This document shows, piece after piece, positions 7,821 through 16,370 of a stretch of 56,047 nt of DNA; the stretch's first letter is position 1, and each line of letters begins with the position of its first letter. A model generated the notes under the pieces. The model saw only the letters and a list, made by a program, of their open reading frames with translations. It made no database searches and was not told the DNA's origin. The position numbers and the translations under genes are program-made. Location of the stretch: positions 1-56,047 of the forward strand of contig CAZROW010000011.1 in assembly GCA_964601805.1 (NCBI GenBank), written 5' to 3'. The DNA is from Eutrophocola sp964601805 (GTDB taxonomy: Bacteria > Pseudomonadota > Gammaproteobacteria > Pseudomonadales > Pseudohongiellaceae).

Positions 7821-9980
7821 TCATATCGTTATGACATCATTGTTATCCTTCTTCGACATCAGCTCCCTGAATTGCTGCTGGCTGACCGGACATAGTCCCT
7901 GCTGGCCCAGCAAAACAATGCGGTCAGCCTGGAGTACGGTTTCCGGTCGGTGGGCAACAAGCAGTGTGGAAATACCCAGCTTCCTCAGGGACTGGTTGAG
8001 CCGGAATTCGGTTTGAATATCCAGGTGGCTGGTCGCTTCATCGAGGATGAGAAGACCCGGCTGCCTGTAAAGCGCCCTGGCGAGCAGCAGGCGTTGTACC
8101 TGCCCACCTGACAGGGCCGCTCCCTGGTCACCGACACGGGTCAGGTACTGCATGGGCATGCGTGCTATTTCCTCATCAATGACTGCAAGGCGGGCTGCTG
8201 CCCTGGCTTTTTCCAGATCGGGCTCTGTGTCAAAAAAGGAAATATTTTCCAACAGGGTGCCTGACAAAAGTGTGTCATTTTGCATCACGGCTCCTGTGCT
8301 GGCCCGGTAAACCCCCAGATTTGACCGGGTAACGGCCCTGTCATTGAAGGTGACCCTGCCTGTATCAGGTATAACGAGCCCGGCGGCGATCTTCAGCAAC
8401 GTGGACTTGCCACATCCAGTCGGACCGATGATGACAACCATTTCACCGGGTTCCAGTACCAGGTTGACCTGGCTGAACAAAGGGGGGCATTCCGGTTCAT
8501 AGCCATGGGCAATCTGTTCAAGAGCAATTTTCACCGGGATGCCCTGCTCCAGGTCAGGCAGCTTTTGCGGTACAGGGGGACACTCCGGCTGGCAGAACGC
8601 GATATCAGCCAGTCGTTCAAGATGAACGTCAAGCAAGCGAAACTCAAAACCCTTGTCCAGCAGGGAAAAAACGCTGCGAAAGAAATGATCCTTGAAGCCA
8701 ATGAAGGCCATGAGCATGCCCACGGTGAGCTCTCCACCAATCACCGCCAGGGCACCCAGGAGCAGGAGCAGGATATTTTCCACACCCAGCAGCAGTCCCT
8801 GGGCAAACTGCACGCAAATCCCCAGCTTCTGCACACGCATGCCTGAATGGATTGCACTGGCGTACCGGTTCTGCCACGCCGCCAGTCGGGCATGCTCGCG
8901 ACCGAAGAGCTTGATGCCCTGGATACTGCTGATATTCTCCATAAAACAGGTATTTTCCAGCGCCCGGTCGTTAATCCACTCGGTGTTTCGGGCTTTGAAA
9001 CTGTGATAACTGGCCAGCCTGATCAGGCCATAAAGCAGAACTGCCAGTACCGCGACCAGGGACAGCAACGGACTGTAAACCAGCATCAGGCTGACAGTGC
9101 CAACCACCATCAGGCCATCAATGAAAATCTCAACGATTCCTGAACACAGAAAATCCCTGACATGGTTCAGGGAGCCAAACCGGGAAACAATATCGCCCAG
9201 ATGGCGACGGGCAAAGTAGTCATGGGGCAAGGACAGCAAATGCCGACAAAGCCGCGTGGCAAAATCAACGCTGACACGGTTACTCAGGTACATCACCACC
9301 CATGAACGCACCAGTTCGGCGATCTGCCTGAACAGGATCAACAGCAGGAATCCACTTGCCAACAAGACCAACAGACCGGTATCCCCGTTAACCAGCACAT
9401 CGTCCAGAATCAGTTGGGTATAAAATGGCAGGGATAGCGCAAACACCTGCAACAGCAGCGACAACACGAGTAACTGGGTGATGCTGCCTGCCAGGCCGGT
9501 GGAATAACGCCAGATTTCACAGATGCCCAGCCGCTGTCGTTCATACCGGGATTCAAACCCCGGTGCGGGCTGGCATTCCAGGGCCACTCCCGTGAAATGA
9601 TTGCTGGCATCCTGCCAGCTGAGTTCCCTGCACCCGGTTGCCGGATCATGAATAACCAGTGACTTGCCCCTGACTTTCTTGAGCACAACAAAGTGGTCCA
9701 TGTCCCAGTGCAGTATGGCTGGCAAAGACAGGCGTGGTACATCCGCCATGTCCAGGCGCAAGGGCCTGGCTGCCAGGTCCAGGTGTCCGGCAAGGTTCAG
9801 CACACCTTTCAGGGTCATGCCATGCTGGGAAACAGGGCAGCGGTTGCGCAAGGTTGTCAGGTCGGTCCGGTATCCGAAATATCCCAGGAGCATCGCCAGG
9901 CAAGCCAGGGCACATTCACAGCGTTCAGACTGCAGAATAAGCGGCAACCTGCCAGAGAACATGAATCCGGAGCCGGGCAT
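7821..9980 (-). CDS. Peptidase C39-containing ABC exporter (bacteriocin/microcin type)
   Basis: A 719-residue type 1 secretion ABC transporter of the CvaB/NHLM kind, which cleaves a leader after a double glycine and exports the peptide. The N-terminal C39 peptidase looks active: Cys23 (in ECALACLAML), His96 (HWDMDHFVVL) and Asp112 (IHDPATG). A six-helix membrane domain follows (about residues 155-430), then a complete nucleotide-binding domain: GPTGCGKSTLL, signature LSGGQVQRLLLARAL, Walker B LLILDEATSHLD and switch His in LLVAHRPE. I start at ATG 9980, whose A is shared with the TGA of the hlyD-like gene (TGATG, translational coupling); an ATG at 10031 is the alternative. No double-glycine precursor gene and no TolC gene is adjacent. 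Confidence 0.93.
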   Translation of the reverse strand: MPGSGFMFSGRLPLILQSERCECALACLAMLLGYFGYRTDLTTLRNRCPVSQHGMTLKGVLNLAGHLDLAARPLRLDMADVPRLSLPAILHWDMDHFVVLKKVRGKSLVIHDPATGCRELSWQDASNHFTGVALECQPAPGFESRYERQRLGICEIWRYSTGLAGSITQLLVLSLLLQVFALSLPFYTQLILDDVLVNGDTGLLVLLASGFLLLILFRQIAELVRSWVVMYLSNRVSVDFATRLCRHLLSLPHDYFARRHLGDIVSRFGSLNHVRDFLCSGIVEIFIDGLMVVGTVSLMLVYSPLLSLVAVLAVLLYGLIRLASYHSFKARNTEWINDRALENTCFMENISSIQGIKLFGREHARLAAWQNRYASAIHSGMRVQKLGICVQFAQGLLLGVENILLLLLGALAVIGGELTVGMLMAFIGFKDHFFRSVFSLLDKGFEFRLLDVHLERLADIAFCQPECPPVPQKLPDLEQGIPVKIALEQIAHGYEPECPPLFSQVNLVLEPGEMVVIIGPTGCGKSTLLKIAAGLVIPDTGRVTFNDRAVTRSNLGVYRASTGAVMQNDTLLSGTLLENISFFDTEPDLEKARAAARLAVIDEEIARMPMQYLTRVGDQGAALSGGQVQRLLLARALYRQPGLLILDEATSHLDIQTEFRLNQSLRKLGISTLLVAHRPETVLQADRIVLLGQQGLCPVSQQQFRELMSKKDNNDVITI

Positions 9981-11227
9981 CACAGCCAGCCGGGTTGTCG
10001 GCCGCTGATGAGCAATGGCTCCAGCAGCCATGCCAGCAGGCTGCGTTCTTCCAGGACGATATCCGCCTCCAGTTTCATACCGGGGCGAAGCGCTAAATCC
10101 TGGCCAAACGCCCTGACTGACTGGTGATCCAGAATCGCAGTGGCCCTGTAATAGGGCTCGCCCTGCTCACCCTGCAGTGATGGCACGATCACCGTGCCGG
10201 AAATATCGCTGATCGTCGCGGATTGCAGGCCAAACTTCTGGTAAGGAAAAGCATCCAGGCGCAGGTTTACGGCTTGCCCCCTACTCAGGAAACCGGCTGC
10301 GCGGGAAGGCACCTGTAACGTGGCCTGCAGCATTGCCCCTTCCACCAGCAGGGTCATCAAGGACTGCCCGGACTGAACTTGCTGCCCCGGTTCCACCAGG
10401 GTGACTGCCACCGTTCCGGTGACCGGTGAAACCACATCCAGCATTGCTTCGGCCAGTAATTGCAGGCCCCGGACTTTCAATTCCGATAAAGACTGTTTCA
10501 GCTCACTGTGTTTGCGGGCAAATCCATGTGCCAGCAACGTTCTGTTCTCAACAGCCTCGTCCAGCAATTGTTCAAGCCTGTCGCGTTCAAGCCGGGACTG
10601 CATCACCGTATTTTCCTGCCTGAGCAATTCCATCCGGGCTTGCTCGACAGCAGACTCGGCAACCCACTGTCTTGTCCCTAATGCCTGCAAGCGATTGGCA
10701 TGTTGTTGACGCAGGCTGACCAGGGCATCTTCATTGGCTATCACGGCATCCTGCTGTTTCATTCGTTTTTCAAGCTGCCTGACTTTTACACTAGCCCTTG
10801 CCTGCCGGAGCCGGTTTTCCGCCTGGTTTTCACTGATCCTGTCCTCCAGCAGCGCCACCTGGTGACGGTTTTCCTCCAGCAATCTTGCCACCACGGGCCG
10901 GCCTTTTAATTCAGACGGCCCCGACTGCACAGACAGCAATAAATCCCCATATCCCACCCTCTTTCCAGAGCCTGCTACTACCTCACCGATGATCCCGGCA
11001 GCAGGCGCCCTGACCTGAATCGTGCCTTTATCGGATACCAGTACACCACCGACTCTGGCCTTTCGCTGATAGTTTCCTGTCACCAGGAAGCCCACGATGA
11101 CCACGACAAGAACCAGCAAGCCCCAGGTCAGCAGGGACAGCATGACCGGCTTCAGTCCCACACAATGCCCCCAGTGACGTTCCTGTTGCCTGGTTAGCAC
11201 TTGCTGCCGGAAAAGCGGTTTTGCCAT
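9980..11227 (-). CDS. HlyD family periplasmic adaptor of the C39 exporter
   Basis: A 415-residue membrane-fusion protein linking the inner-membrane ABC transporter to an outer-membrane channel. One membrane helix lies near residues 28-50 (LLTWGLLVLVVVIVGFLV), then a first half-lipoyl stretch (TIQVRAPAAGIIGEVVAGSG), a long coiled-coil hairpin (about residues 120-260, many Gln, Glu, Arg and Leu), the second half-lipoyl (VVSPVTGTVAVTLVEPGQ) and a beta-barrel domain. It belongs to the CvaA/LktD-like group. The ATG at 11227 has AGGGA 8 bases upstream; the open frame continues 39 codons further with no ribosome site. It is translationally coupled to the transporter gene. Confidence 0.93.
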   Translation of the reverse strand: MAKPLFRQQVLTRQQERHWGHCVGLKPVMLSLLTWGLLVLVVVIVGFLVTGNYQRKARVGGVLVSDKGTIQVRAPAAGIIGEVVAGSGKRVGYGDLLLSVQSGPSELKGRPVVARLLEENRHQVALLEDRISENQAENRLRQARASVKVRQLEKRMKQQDAVIANEDALVSLRQQHANRLQALGTRQWVAESAVEQARMELLRQENTVMQSRLERDRLEQLLDEAVENRTLLAHGFARKHSELKQSLSELKVRGLQLLAEAMLDVVSPVTGTVAVTLVEPGQQVQSGQSLMTLLVEGAMLQATLQVPSRAAGFLSRGQAVNLRLDAFPYQKFGLQSATISDISGTVIVPSLQGEQGEPYYRATAILDHQSVRAFGQDLALRPGMKLEADIVLEERSLLAWLLEPLLISGRQPGWL

Positions 11228-11387
11228 TAGGTATTTCCCTGGTCCGGATGTCCCTGTATCCTTGAATTCAACATAGACCCGATTTTGACATTGCGCAAAA
11301 AGCGGGACATTTTTGAATATTTCCGGTAGCTGAATTTTTTGCAATTGTGATAATATTCAGTCTTTAAAGTGAACTAATCTTGCAGCC

Positions 11388-11771
11388 ATGAAAAATCTGA
11401 TTAACGCCCTAGCCTTTGCCGGCTTTACTGGCACCATGCTCCTGCTGGCCGTCCAGACTGCGGCCCACCACTCCTTTGCCATCTACGATTTTGAAACGAA
11501 AATACCGTTTGACGGTGTCGTGGAATCAGTCAAATTCCGGAACCCGCATATCGAGCTTGAGCTGAAGATCATCAATGAAGACGGTGAAGAAGAAATTATT
11601 CATTTCATCGAAGGTGCCCCGGCCAACATGATGGTCAGGAATGGCATTCGACCCAATATGATGCAGCCAGGATCGAAGTTGCATACTGTCGGCTCTCCCC
11701 TGATTGAAGATCCGAGCAAATATTTTCTCCGGACTGTTCGTACAGAGGACGGTGCCGAGTATTCGAACTAG
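11388..11771 (+). CDS. Secreted DUF6152 family protein
   Basis: A 127-residue protein with a signal peptide (about residues 1-25, ending VQTAA) and a mature sequence that would begin HHSFAIYDFETKI. A conserved segment, VVESVKFRNPHIELEL, follows. The same pattern (His-His after the signal peptide, then GxVxxVxxxNPH) occurs in two other proteins in this window at 18.7 and 19.2-20.3 kb, defining the DUF6152 family of unknown function. The small beta-rich domain is probably periplasmic. It stands alone here, divergent from the hlyD-like gene with 160 bases between the two starts. Confidence 0.82.
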   Translation: MKNLINALAFAGFTGTMLLLAVQTAAHHSFAIYDFETKIPFDGVVESVKFRNPHIELELKIINEDGEEEIIHFIEGAPANMMVRNGIRPNMMQPGSKLHTVGSPLIEDPSKYFLRTVRTEDGAEYSN

Positions 11772-11871
11772 TCGGAATTCAATGAAAAGCCCGTAACGGC
11801 TTCGACATAATAATAATCACAAGCAGAATAACTACATCCCTTTTTTAATTTCAGATGTTTAGGAAGCAAGT

Positions 11872-12711
11872 ATGAATAAACCCAACGAGCCCTGGGGCAA
11901 TACAGTTGATGTTGAATTTGAAGACGGTATCGCTTTTGTCTATTTCAATCGTCCCGACAAGAAAAACTGCATGAGCCCTACCCTTAACCGGGAAATGTAT
12001 GCAACGTTACAAGCCCTGGAAATGGACGATCGTTGCCAGGTGCTGGTGCTGACCGGTAAAGGCGAGGCCTGGTCTGCGGGGATGGACCTGAAGGAATATT
12101 TTCGTGAAACGGACAATGAAAGCGATATTTTCAAAATGCGCATTCGTGAAGAATCTGCTGCCTGGCAACAGGTCAAACTTCGCTATTACGGCAAGCCCAC
12201 TATTGCGATGGTCAATGGCTGGGTATTCGGAGGCGGTTTTACTCCCCTGACCTCCTGTGACCTGGCGATTTCATCCGATGATGCCACCTACGGCCTGTCG
12301 GAAATCAACTGGGGTATTCTGCCCGGTGGCAACGTGACCAAATCCGTTGCAGATACGATGAATAATCGTGATGCCCTGTACTACATCATGACCGGTGAAA
12401 CCTTCAAGGGTCAAAAAGCAGCCGCGATGGGACTGGTCAATGAATCTGTACCCCATGACAAACTCAAGGAAAGGGTTGTTGAACTGGCCAGGGAAATCAT
12501 GAAGAAAGATCCTATCGTTCTGCGCGCCGCCAAGGAAGTGTACAAGCGTGTTCGCTACATGGATTATGAAACGGCCAATGATTACATCTATGCCAAGTCA
12601 GACGGATCACAGCATCGTAGTGGTGGCGAGTTCAGAAGTGGTGCCATGAAAGCCTTCCTGGATGACAAGAAGCTGAAGCCCGGACTGGATACCTACGACA
12701 AGAAAGATTGA
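11872..12711 (+). CDS. ech: p-Hydroxycinnamoyl-CoA hydratase/lyase (feruloyl-CoA to vanillin)
   Basis: A 279-residue crotonase-superfamily enzyme closely resembling HCHL of Pseudomonas fluorescens, which hydrates feruloyl- or coumaroyl-CoA and then cleaves it to vanillin or 4-hydroxybenzaldehyde plus acetyl-CoA. Diagnostic residues all align with a one-residue offset: Met71 and Tyr76 (AGMDLKEYF), the oxyanion glycines of NGWVFGGGF, Glu144 (GLSEINWGI) and Tyr240 (DYIYAKSD). These separate HCHL from ordinary enoyl-CoA hydratases. The start ATG follows TTAGGAAGCAAGT. A strong hairpin terminator follows directly. The expected feruloyl-CoA synthetase and vanillin dehydrogenase are not adjacent. 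Confidence 0.9.
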   Translation: MNKPNEPWGNTVDVEFEDGIAFVYFNRPDKKNCMSPTLNREMYATLQALEMDDRCQVLVLTGKGEAWSAGMDLKEYFRETDNESDIFKMRIREESAAWQQVKLRYYGKPTIAMVNGWVFGGGFTPLTSCDLAISSDDATYGLSEINWGILPGGNVTKSVADTMNNRDALYYIMTGETFKGQKAAAMGLVNESVPHDKLKERVVELAREIMKKDPIVLRAAKEVYKRVRYMDYETANDYIYAKSDGSQHRSGGEFRSGAMKAFLDDKKLKPGLDTYDKKD

Positions 12712-12727
12712 TCCTTTTGTATCTCAC

Positions 12728-12757
12728 AAAAAAACCGGCCTTTTGGCCGGTTTTTTT
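12728..12757. terminator. Bidirectional rho-independent terminator
   Basis: An A-run, CCGGCC, a TTTT loop, GGCCGG and seven T form a perfect hairpin with U-tracts on both strands. It ends the hydratase/lyase transcript on the plus strand and the small membrane protein gene on the minus strand, whose stop codon lies inside the T-run. Confidence 0.9.
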
Positions 12758-12914
12758 ATATCTGCGTCATTCCGATGCTGATGACATAGGTCAGTCCGAT
12801 GACCAGTGCCGACAGAACAAATACCTTGGTCAGCCCGAAACGGGAACGCTGCCGAATTTCATATTCTTCCTGAATGATCAGATGCTTCGGAATTTTCTTT
12901 GCTTTGAATACCAT
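12756..12914 (-). CDS. 52-residue single-pass membrane protein
   Basis: A short gene with a strong ribosome site (GGAGGA, 6 bases before the ATG at 12914) and stop TAA at 12758-12756. The protein begins MVFKAKKIPKHLIIQEEYEI, a basic/acidic soluble stretch, and ends with one clear membrane helix (KVFVLSALVIGLTYVISIG, about residues 30-48). The soluble N-terminus is probably cytoplasmic by the positive-inside rule. I do not recognise it. Small single-pass proteins of this kind often regulate membrane complexes, but nothing adjacent indicates a partner. The terminator hairpin starts immediately after the stop, which supports it being a real transcribed gene. Confidence 0.68.
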   Translation of the reverse strand: MVFKAKKIPKHLIIQEEYEIRQRSRFGLTKVFVLSALVIGLTYVISIGMTQI

Positions 12915-13070
12915 GACTGTTCCTCCGTCAAGTGTGGGTATTAAAGCAGGACAAAATGCGTTTTCGGGGTCTCAATAGTGGCAAAAATCTGACATTATCA
13001 GCCTGTACCACAGGGTCGGCCCCTTCACCTTATCGTCCATGCCGACCTGAAACCTGCACAGGAGGCCTGT

Positions 13071-13733
13071 ATGCTGAACATGGATTTCTCCCGGCGTGTT
13101 GCCATCGATACTCACGCCATGGACTGGATAGCCAGCCCCGCAGCGGGTGTCTGGCGCAAGCCCCTGGCCCGCGAGGAAGCCGAGAGCGGGCATGCCACCA
13201 GTATCGTGAAATACGATGCCGGGGCCAGCTTCAGGGCCCATAATCATCCCCTGGGCGAAGAGATACTTGTGCTGTCTGGCACTTTTTCCGATGAAACCGG
13301 TGATTTTCATGCCGGCACCTACTTTCGCAACCCCAAGGGCTTCATCCATGCCCCGTTCAGTGAAGAAGGCTGCATTATCCTGGTCAAGCTGCACCAGATG
13401 GACCCAGCTGACACAACCCGGTTGGCACTGGAAACCAATGCCAGCGATTGGACTGGCCTGGACAACGGGGGCAAGGTTTTACCCCTGCATGAATTTGGCC
13501 AGGAAAAAGTGGTGATGGTGGAACTGCCCCAGGGCACTGATGGCCCCCTGCGTCATTATCCGGGTGGCCAGGAGATCTTCGTGCTGCGCGGGCGCTTCCA
13601 TGACGAATTTGGTGAATACACGGCCGGTACGTGGCTGCGCATGCCCCCGGGGAGCAGTCATTGTCCTGTGATGGATGAGAACACCCTGCTCTGGGTCAAA
13701 AGTGGGCACCTGCCCGACTCCGGCAAGGCTTGA
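13071..13733 (+). CDS. Bicupin protein related to the ChrR anti-sigma cupin domain
   Basis: A 220-residue protein made of two cupin folds, each like the C-terminal cupin of the anti-sigma factor ChrR. The first (about residues 40-110) has HNHPLGEEILVLSG and a later FIHAPF, giving a complete His-His-Glu-His metal site. The second (about 145-215) has RHYPGGQEIFVLRG and SSHCPV, keeping one His, the Glu and the last His but losing one ligand. The zinc-binding N-terminal domain of ChrR is absent, so this is not a bona fide anti-sigma factor; an enzyme or sensor role is possible. The start has AGGAGG 5 bases upstream. It converges with the permease gene, with adjacent stops. Confidence 0.78.
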   Translation: MLNMDFSRRVAIDTHAMDWIASPAAGVWRKPLAREEAESGHATSIVKYDAGASFRAHNHPLGEEILVLSGTFSDETGDFHAGTYFRNPKGFIHAPFSEEGCIILVKLHQMDPADTTRLALETNASDWTGLDNGGKVLPLHEFGQEKVVMVELPQGTDGPLRHYPGGQEIFVLRGRFHDEFGEYTAGTWLRMPPGSSHCPVMDENTLLWVKSGHLPDSGKA

Positions 13734-15104
13734 TCAGTCTTTCAGAGCATCCGGTTCATTCACCAGTTGCCCGTTCTTCCTGCCTTCGTTGAAGGTATTG
13801 AGCATTTTCCCCACCCAGATCAGGATCAGCAATGCCGGTGTCACCATGACCGTGGTCAGGATAAAGAACAGCGGCCAGTTGCCTCCCAGGCCGTCAACAA
13901 TGGCACCGCTACTGGCAGCCAGGGTGGTCCTGCCAAAATTGGATATGGAGGTCATCAAGGCAAACTGGGTGCCCGTGTAGGTGCGGCTGGCAAAATAGGA
14001 GATAAATGACACGGCGCAGACGGTCGCAAAGGCCTGGGTAAAGTTGTCGATCACCAGGGTCAGGACAAACAACCAGGGTTCCGGACCCACTTTGGCCATC
14101 AGGGCGTACAGCAGGTTTGACGAAGCCATGGCAATCCCGCCAACAACCATTCCCCGCACAATGCCAAAGCGGGTATTGACGAAAGCACCAATCAGGGAAA
14201 ATACGATTGTCATGAAGCCACCGAAAAACTTCGAGTAAAAAGCGATCTGTTCGGTACTGAATCCCAGCTCCACGTAAAACACCAGTGACATGCGACCCAG
14301 CATGGCCTCGCCCAGCCTGAAACTGAAGAGGAATATCAGGATGCCCAGCGCCAGTTTGAATCCACAGCGGTTAAAAAATTCGGTAAAGGGATTTATGACG
14401 GTATCCTTGAGCCAGTTGGCCGGCAGTAGCCTGCCTTCGCTATCGACCGGCTTCTCCGCGGCTTCCTGCTCCAGGGGTTCAGGTGAGAGGATGACAACAA
14501 GCATCAACAGGGCCACGAAGAATATCAGTGCCCGGTATACCGAGGGCCACGCCAGGCCGACTGATTCACCACCCAGCCACAGGGCCAACGTACCGCCGAC
14601 AAAGGCATAGCCTGAGTACCAGCCTGCAGTGGCAATGGCAGATGCCCAGGGAATTTTTTCATCCATTTCGTCCCGGCGGAACAGCATGACCCGGTAGGCA
14701 TCTATGGCCACGTCCTGGCTTGCAGATACAATGGCGATGCCAAATGCACACAATCCCACGTAGAACAGGCCATCAACCGGGTCTGTAGACCCAATCAGCA
14801 GCAACAAAATGATCAACAACGCCTGGCAAAACAGGATCCAGGAACGGCGTTGCCCAAACAGGTTGAACAGGACAGGTATTCGTACCCGGTCAATCAGGGG
14901 AGCCCAGGCCCAGTTAAAGGCATAGGAAGCGGAAATGGCACCGATATAGCCAATGGCAGATCGGCTCAGCCCCTCACTTTGCATCCACAAGGTCAGGACC
15001 GAGCCATGCAATACCCAGGGAAAGCCGCTGGAAATACCAACCAGGTAGCTCACCAGGAAACGGCGGTCCAGAAGTGTCTTGAGGGAGTGAACTGTGGGTT
15101 GCAT
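13734..15104 (-). CDS. ampG: AmpG-type major facilitator permease
   Basis: A 456-residue inner-membrane permease with about 12 to 14 hydrophobic segments. The N-terminal region (LVGISSGFPWVLHGSVLTLWMQSEGLS, then WAWAPLIDRV and RRSWILFCQ) is characteristic of AmpG, the importer of anhydro-muropeptides for cell-wall recycling, and the SQDVAIDAYRV motif in the fourth helix is also typical. Related AmpG-like MFS proteins of unknown substrate exist, so the muropeptide role is likely but not certain. I chose the ATG at 15104; an upstream in-frame TTG at 15131 is the alternative. No other recycling gene is nearby. Confidence 0.78.
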   Translation of the reverse strand: MQPTVHSLKTLLDRRFLVSYLVGISSGFPWVLHGSVLTLWMQSEGLSRSAIGYIGAISASYAFNWAWAPLIDRVRIPVLFNLFGQRRSWILFCQALLIILLLLIGSTDPVDGLFYVGLCAFGIAIVSASQDVAIDAYRVMLFRRDEMDEKIPWASAIATAGWYSGYAFVGGTLALWLGGESVGLAWPSVYRALIFFVALLMLVVILSPEPLEQEAAEKPVDSEGRLLPANWLKDTVINPFTEFFNRCGFKLALGILIFLFSFRLGEAMLGRMSLVFYVELGFSTEQIAFYSKFFGGFMTIVFSLIGAFVNTRFGIVRGMVVGGIAMASSNLLYALMAKVGPEPWLFVLTLVIDNFTQAFATVCAVSFISYFASRTYTGTQFALMTSISNFGRTTLAASSGAIVDGLGGNWPLFFILTTVMVTPALLILIWVGKMLNTFNEGRKNGQLVNEPDALKD

Positions 15105-15212
15105 GCAATGCGCCAGTGTCCGAAAAGGCAAAGGTAGCAGAAAGGGGCTGCTCAGGCATGTGTTAACAGCACTGAAAAACTGTCAATACAGGCCCGGCAA
15201 GCCCGACTCGAC

Positions 15213-15905
15213 TCAGTCTTTATCCGTAATGGTTATTTCCAGGATTCCCAGCTTGTCGATGCTCGCTTCAAGTTTGTCTCCCGGCAAGACGGGGCCGACA
15301 CCGGCCGGCGTGCCCGTGAAGATCAGGTCACCCGGCTGCAGGGTAAACAGCCTTGACAGCTCACTGATAATTTCAGGGTTCTTCCATATCTGGTCACTGA
15401 CATCCGCGTCCTGGCGTGTTTCACCATTGACCTTCACCGCTATCCTGCCGGCATTGATATGACCGACCTGTTCGGCGGGATGGATCAATGAGATCGGCGC
15501 AGAGAAATCAAACCCCTTGCCCGTGTCCCAGGGATGACCGAGGCCACCGGAGGACATCTGCAAATCCCGTCGCGTCATATCCAGGCCCACGGCATAACCA
15601 AAGATATGGTCGTTGGCATCGCTGGCACTGATGTTGCTGCCGCCTTTTCCAATGGCCAGGACCAGTTCGGTTTCGTAGTGATAATTTTTTGTACCCGGTG
15701 GATAGGGAATTTCCGGACTGGTCGTCGCAGCATCGGCCGGCTTCATGAAAAAACAGGGCGGGTCTCGCTGCGGGTCAGAGCCCATTTCACGAATATGGTC
15801 TGCATAGTTTTTGCCGACGCAGTAGATACGATGGACCGGAAAAATCTGTTCGGTACCGGCAACAGGTACAGCCGGGATCTGGGCAGGTTCAAACACGTAA
15901 CTCAT
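15213..15905 (-). CDS. Fumarylacetoacetate hydrolase family protein
   Basis: A 230-residue enzyme of the FAH superfamily, similar in size to fumarylpyruvate hydrolase of the gentisate pathway. It has RIYCVGKNYADHIREMG, the metal ligands in YHYETELVLAIG, the Asp of GYAVGLDMTRRDLQ, the KGFDFSAPIS segment and the C-terminal LQPGDLIFTGTPAGVGPV. Such enzymes cleave C-C bonds of 1,3-diketo acids made in aromatic ring degradation, or decarboxylate oxaloacetate. The ATG at 15905 has AGGAA 9 bases upstream. No ring-cleavage dioxygenase lies next to it, so the exact substrate cannot be told. Confidence 0.85.
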   Translation of the reverse strand: MSYVFEPAQIPAVPVAGTEQIFPVHRIYCVGKNYADHIREMGSDPQRDPPCFFMKPADAATTSPEIPYPPGTKNYHYETELVLAIGKGGSNISASDANDHIFGYAVGLDMTRRDLQMSSGGLGHPWDTGKGFDFSAPISLIHPAEQVGHINAGRIAVKVNGETRQDADVSDQIWKNPEIISELSRLFTLQPGDLIFTGTPAGVGPVLPGDKLEASIDKLGILEITITDKD

Positions 15906-16370
15906 GACAGGGATTCCTGATAATGTAAATCATGCCCATATTAGCTTACAGGCCTCGCAGAGGCTAACGGGCTGTACCGGCAGATAATATTCGCTTCCTG
16001 GCATTGGGCATAACAATCAACTCTACCCTTGCAACAGGTGAAATTGGTACTATGTGCATACAGAGTGTAATTGAANNNNNNNNNNNNNNNNNNNNNNNNN
16101 NNNNNNNNNNNNNNNNNNNNNNNNNNNNNNNNNNNNNNNNNNNNNNNNNNNNNNNNNNNNNNNNNNNNNNNNNNNCTCTACCCTTGCAACAGGTGAAATT
16201 GGTACTATGTGCATACAGAGTGTAATTGAACATAGAAGAGATTTGAGAAGGTATTAATAAAAGGGGAACTTTGTCGTCAAGGCGAAGTGCCTGTGCCAGC
16301 TCCCCTTATTCCTGCAAATCCCTGTATAAACCCGGTGTGTAAAAACACTGATGTCACAAACATTGATCTC
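15906..16370. other. Intergenic region holding an assembly gap
   Basis: No gene is visible. The centre (16076-16175) is exactly 100 N. On both sides lies the same 55-base sequence (16021-16075 and 16176-16230). This is what two contig ends sharing a terminal 55-mer look like after scaffolding, so the biological sequence may contain only one copy and little or no missing DNA. The remainder is AT-rich leader sequence before the malonyl-CoA decarboxylase gene. Confidence 0.85.
16021..16230. repeat. Identical 55-bp direct repeat flanking a 100-N gap
   Basis: Copy 1 is 16021-16075 and copy 2 is 16176-16230; both start CTCTACCCTTGCAACAGG and end GTGTAATTGAA, and I found no difference between them. 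Each copy abuts the gap directly. Most likely an assembly artefact (contig-end k-mer overlap, k = 55), less likely a true tandem or dispersed repeat that broke the assembly. Confidence 0.9.

Noticed and set aside
15964..16233. Open frames reading through the N gap on both strands
   Set aside because: They exist only because N codons are read as X; the two halves are the duplicated 55-mer, not coding sequence.
15906..16286. N gap with flanking direct repeats considered as a mobile-element insertion
   Set aside because: 55-bp identical flanks touching the Ns are far longer than target-site duplications and match contig-end overlap.
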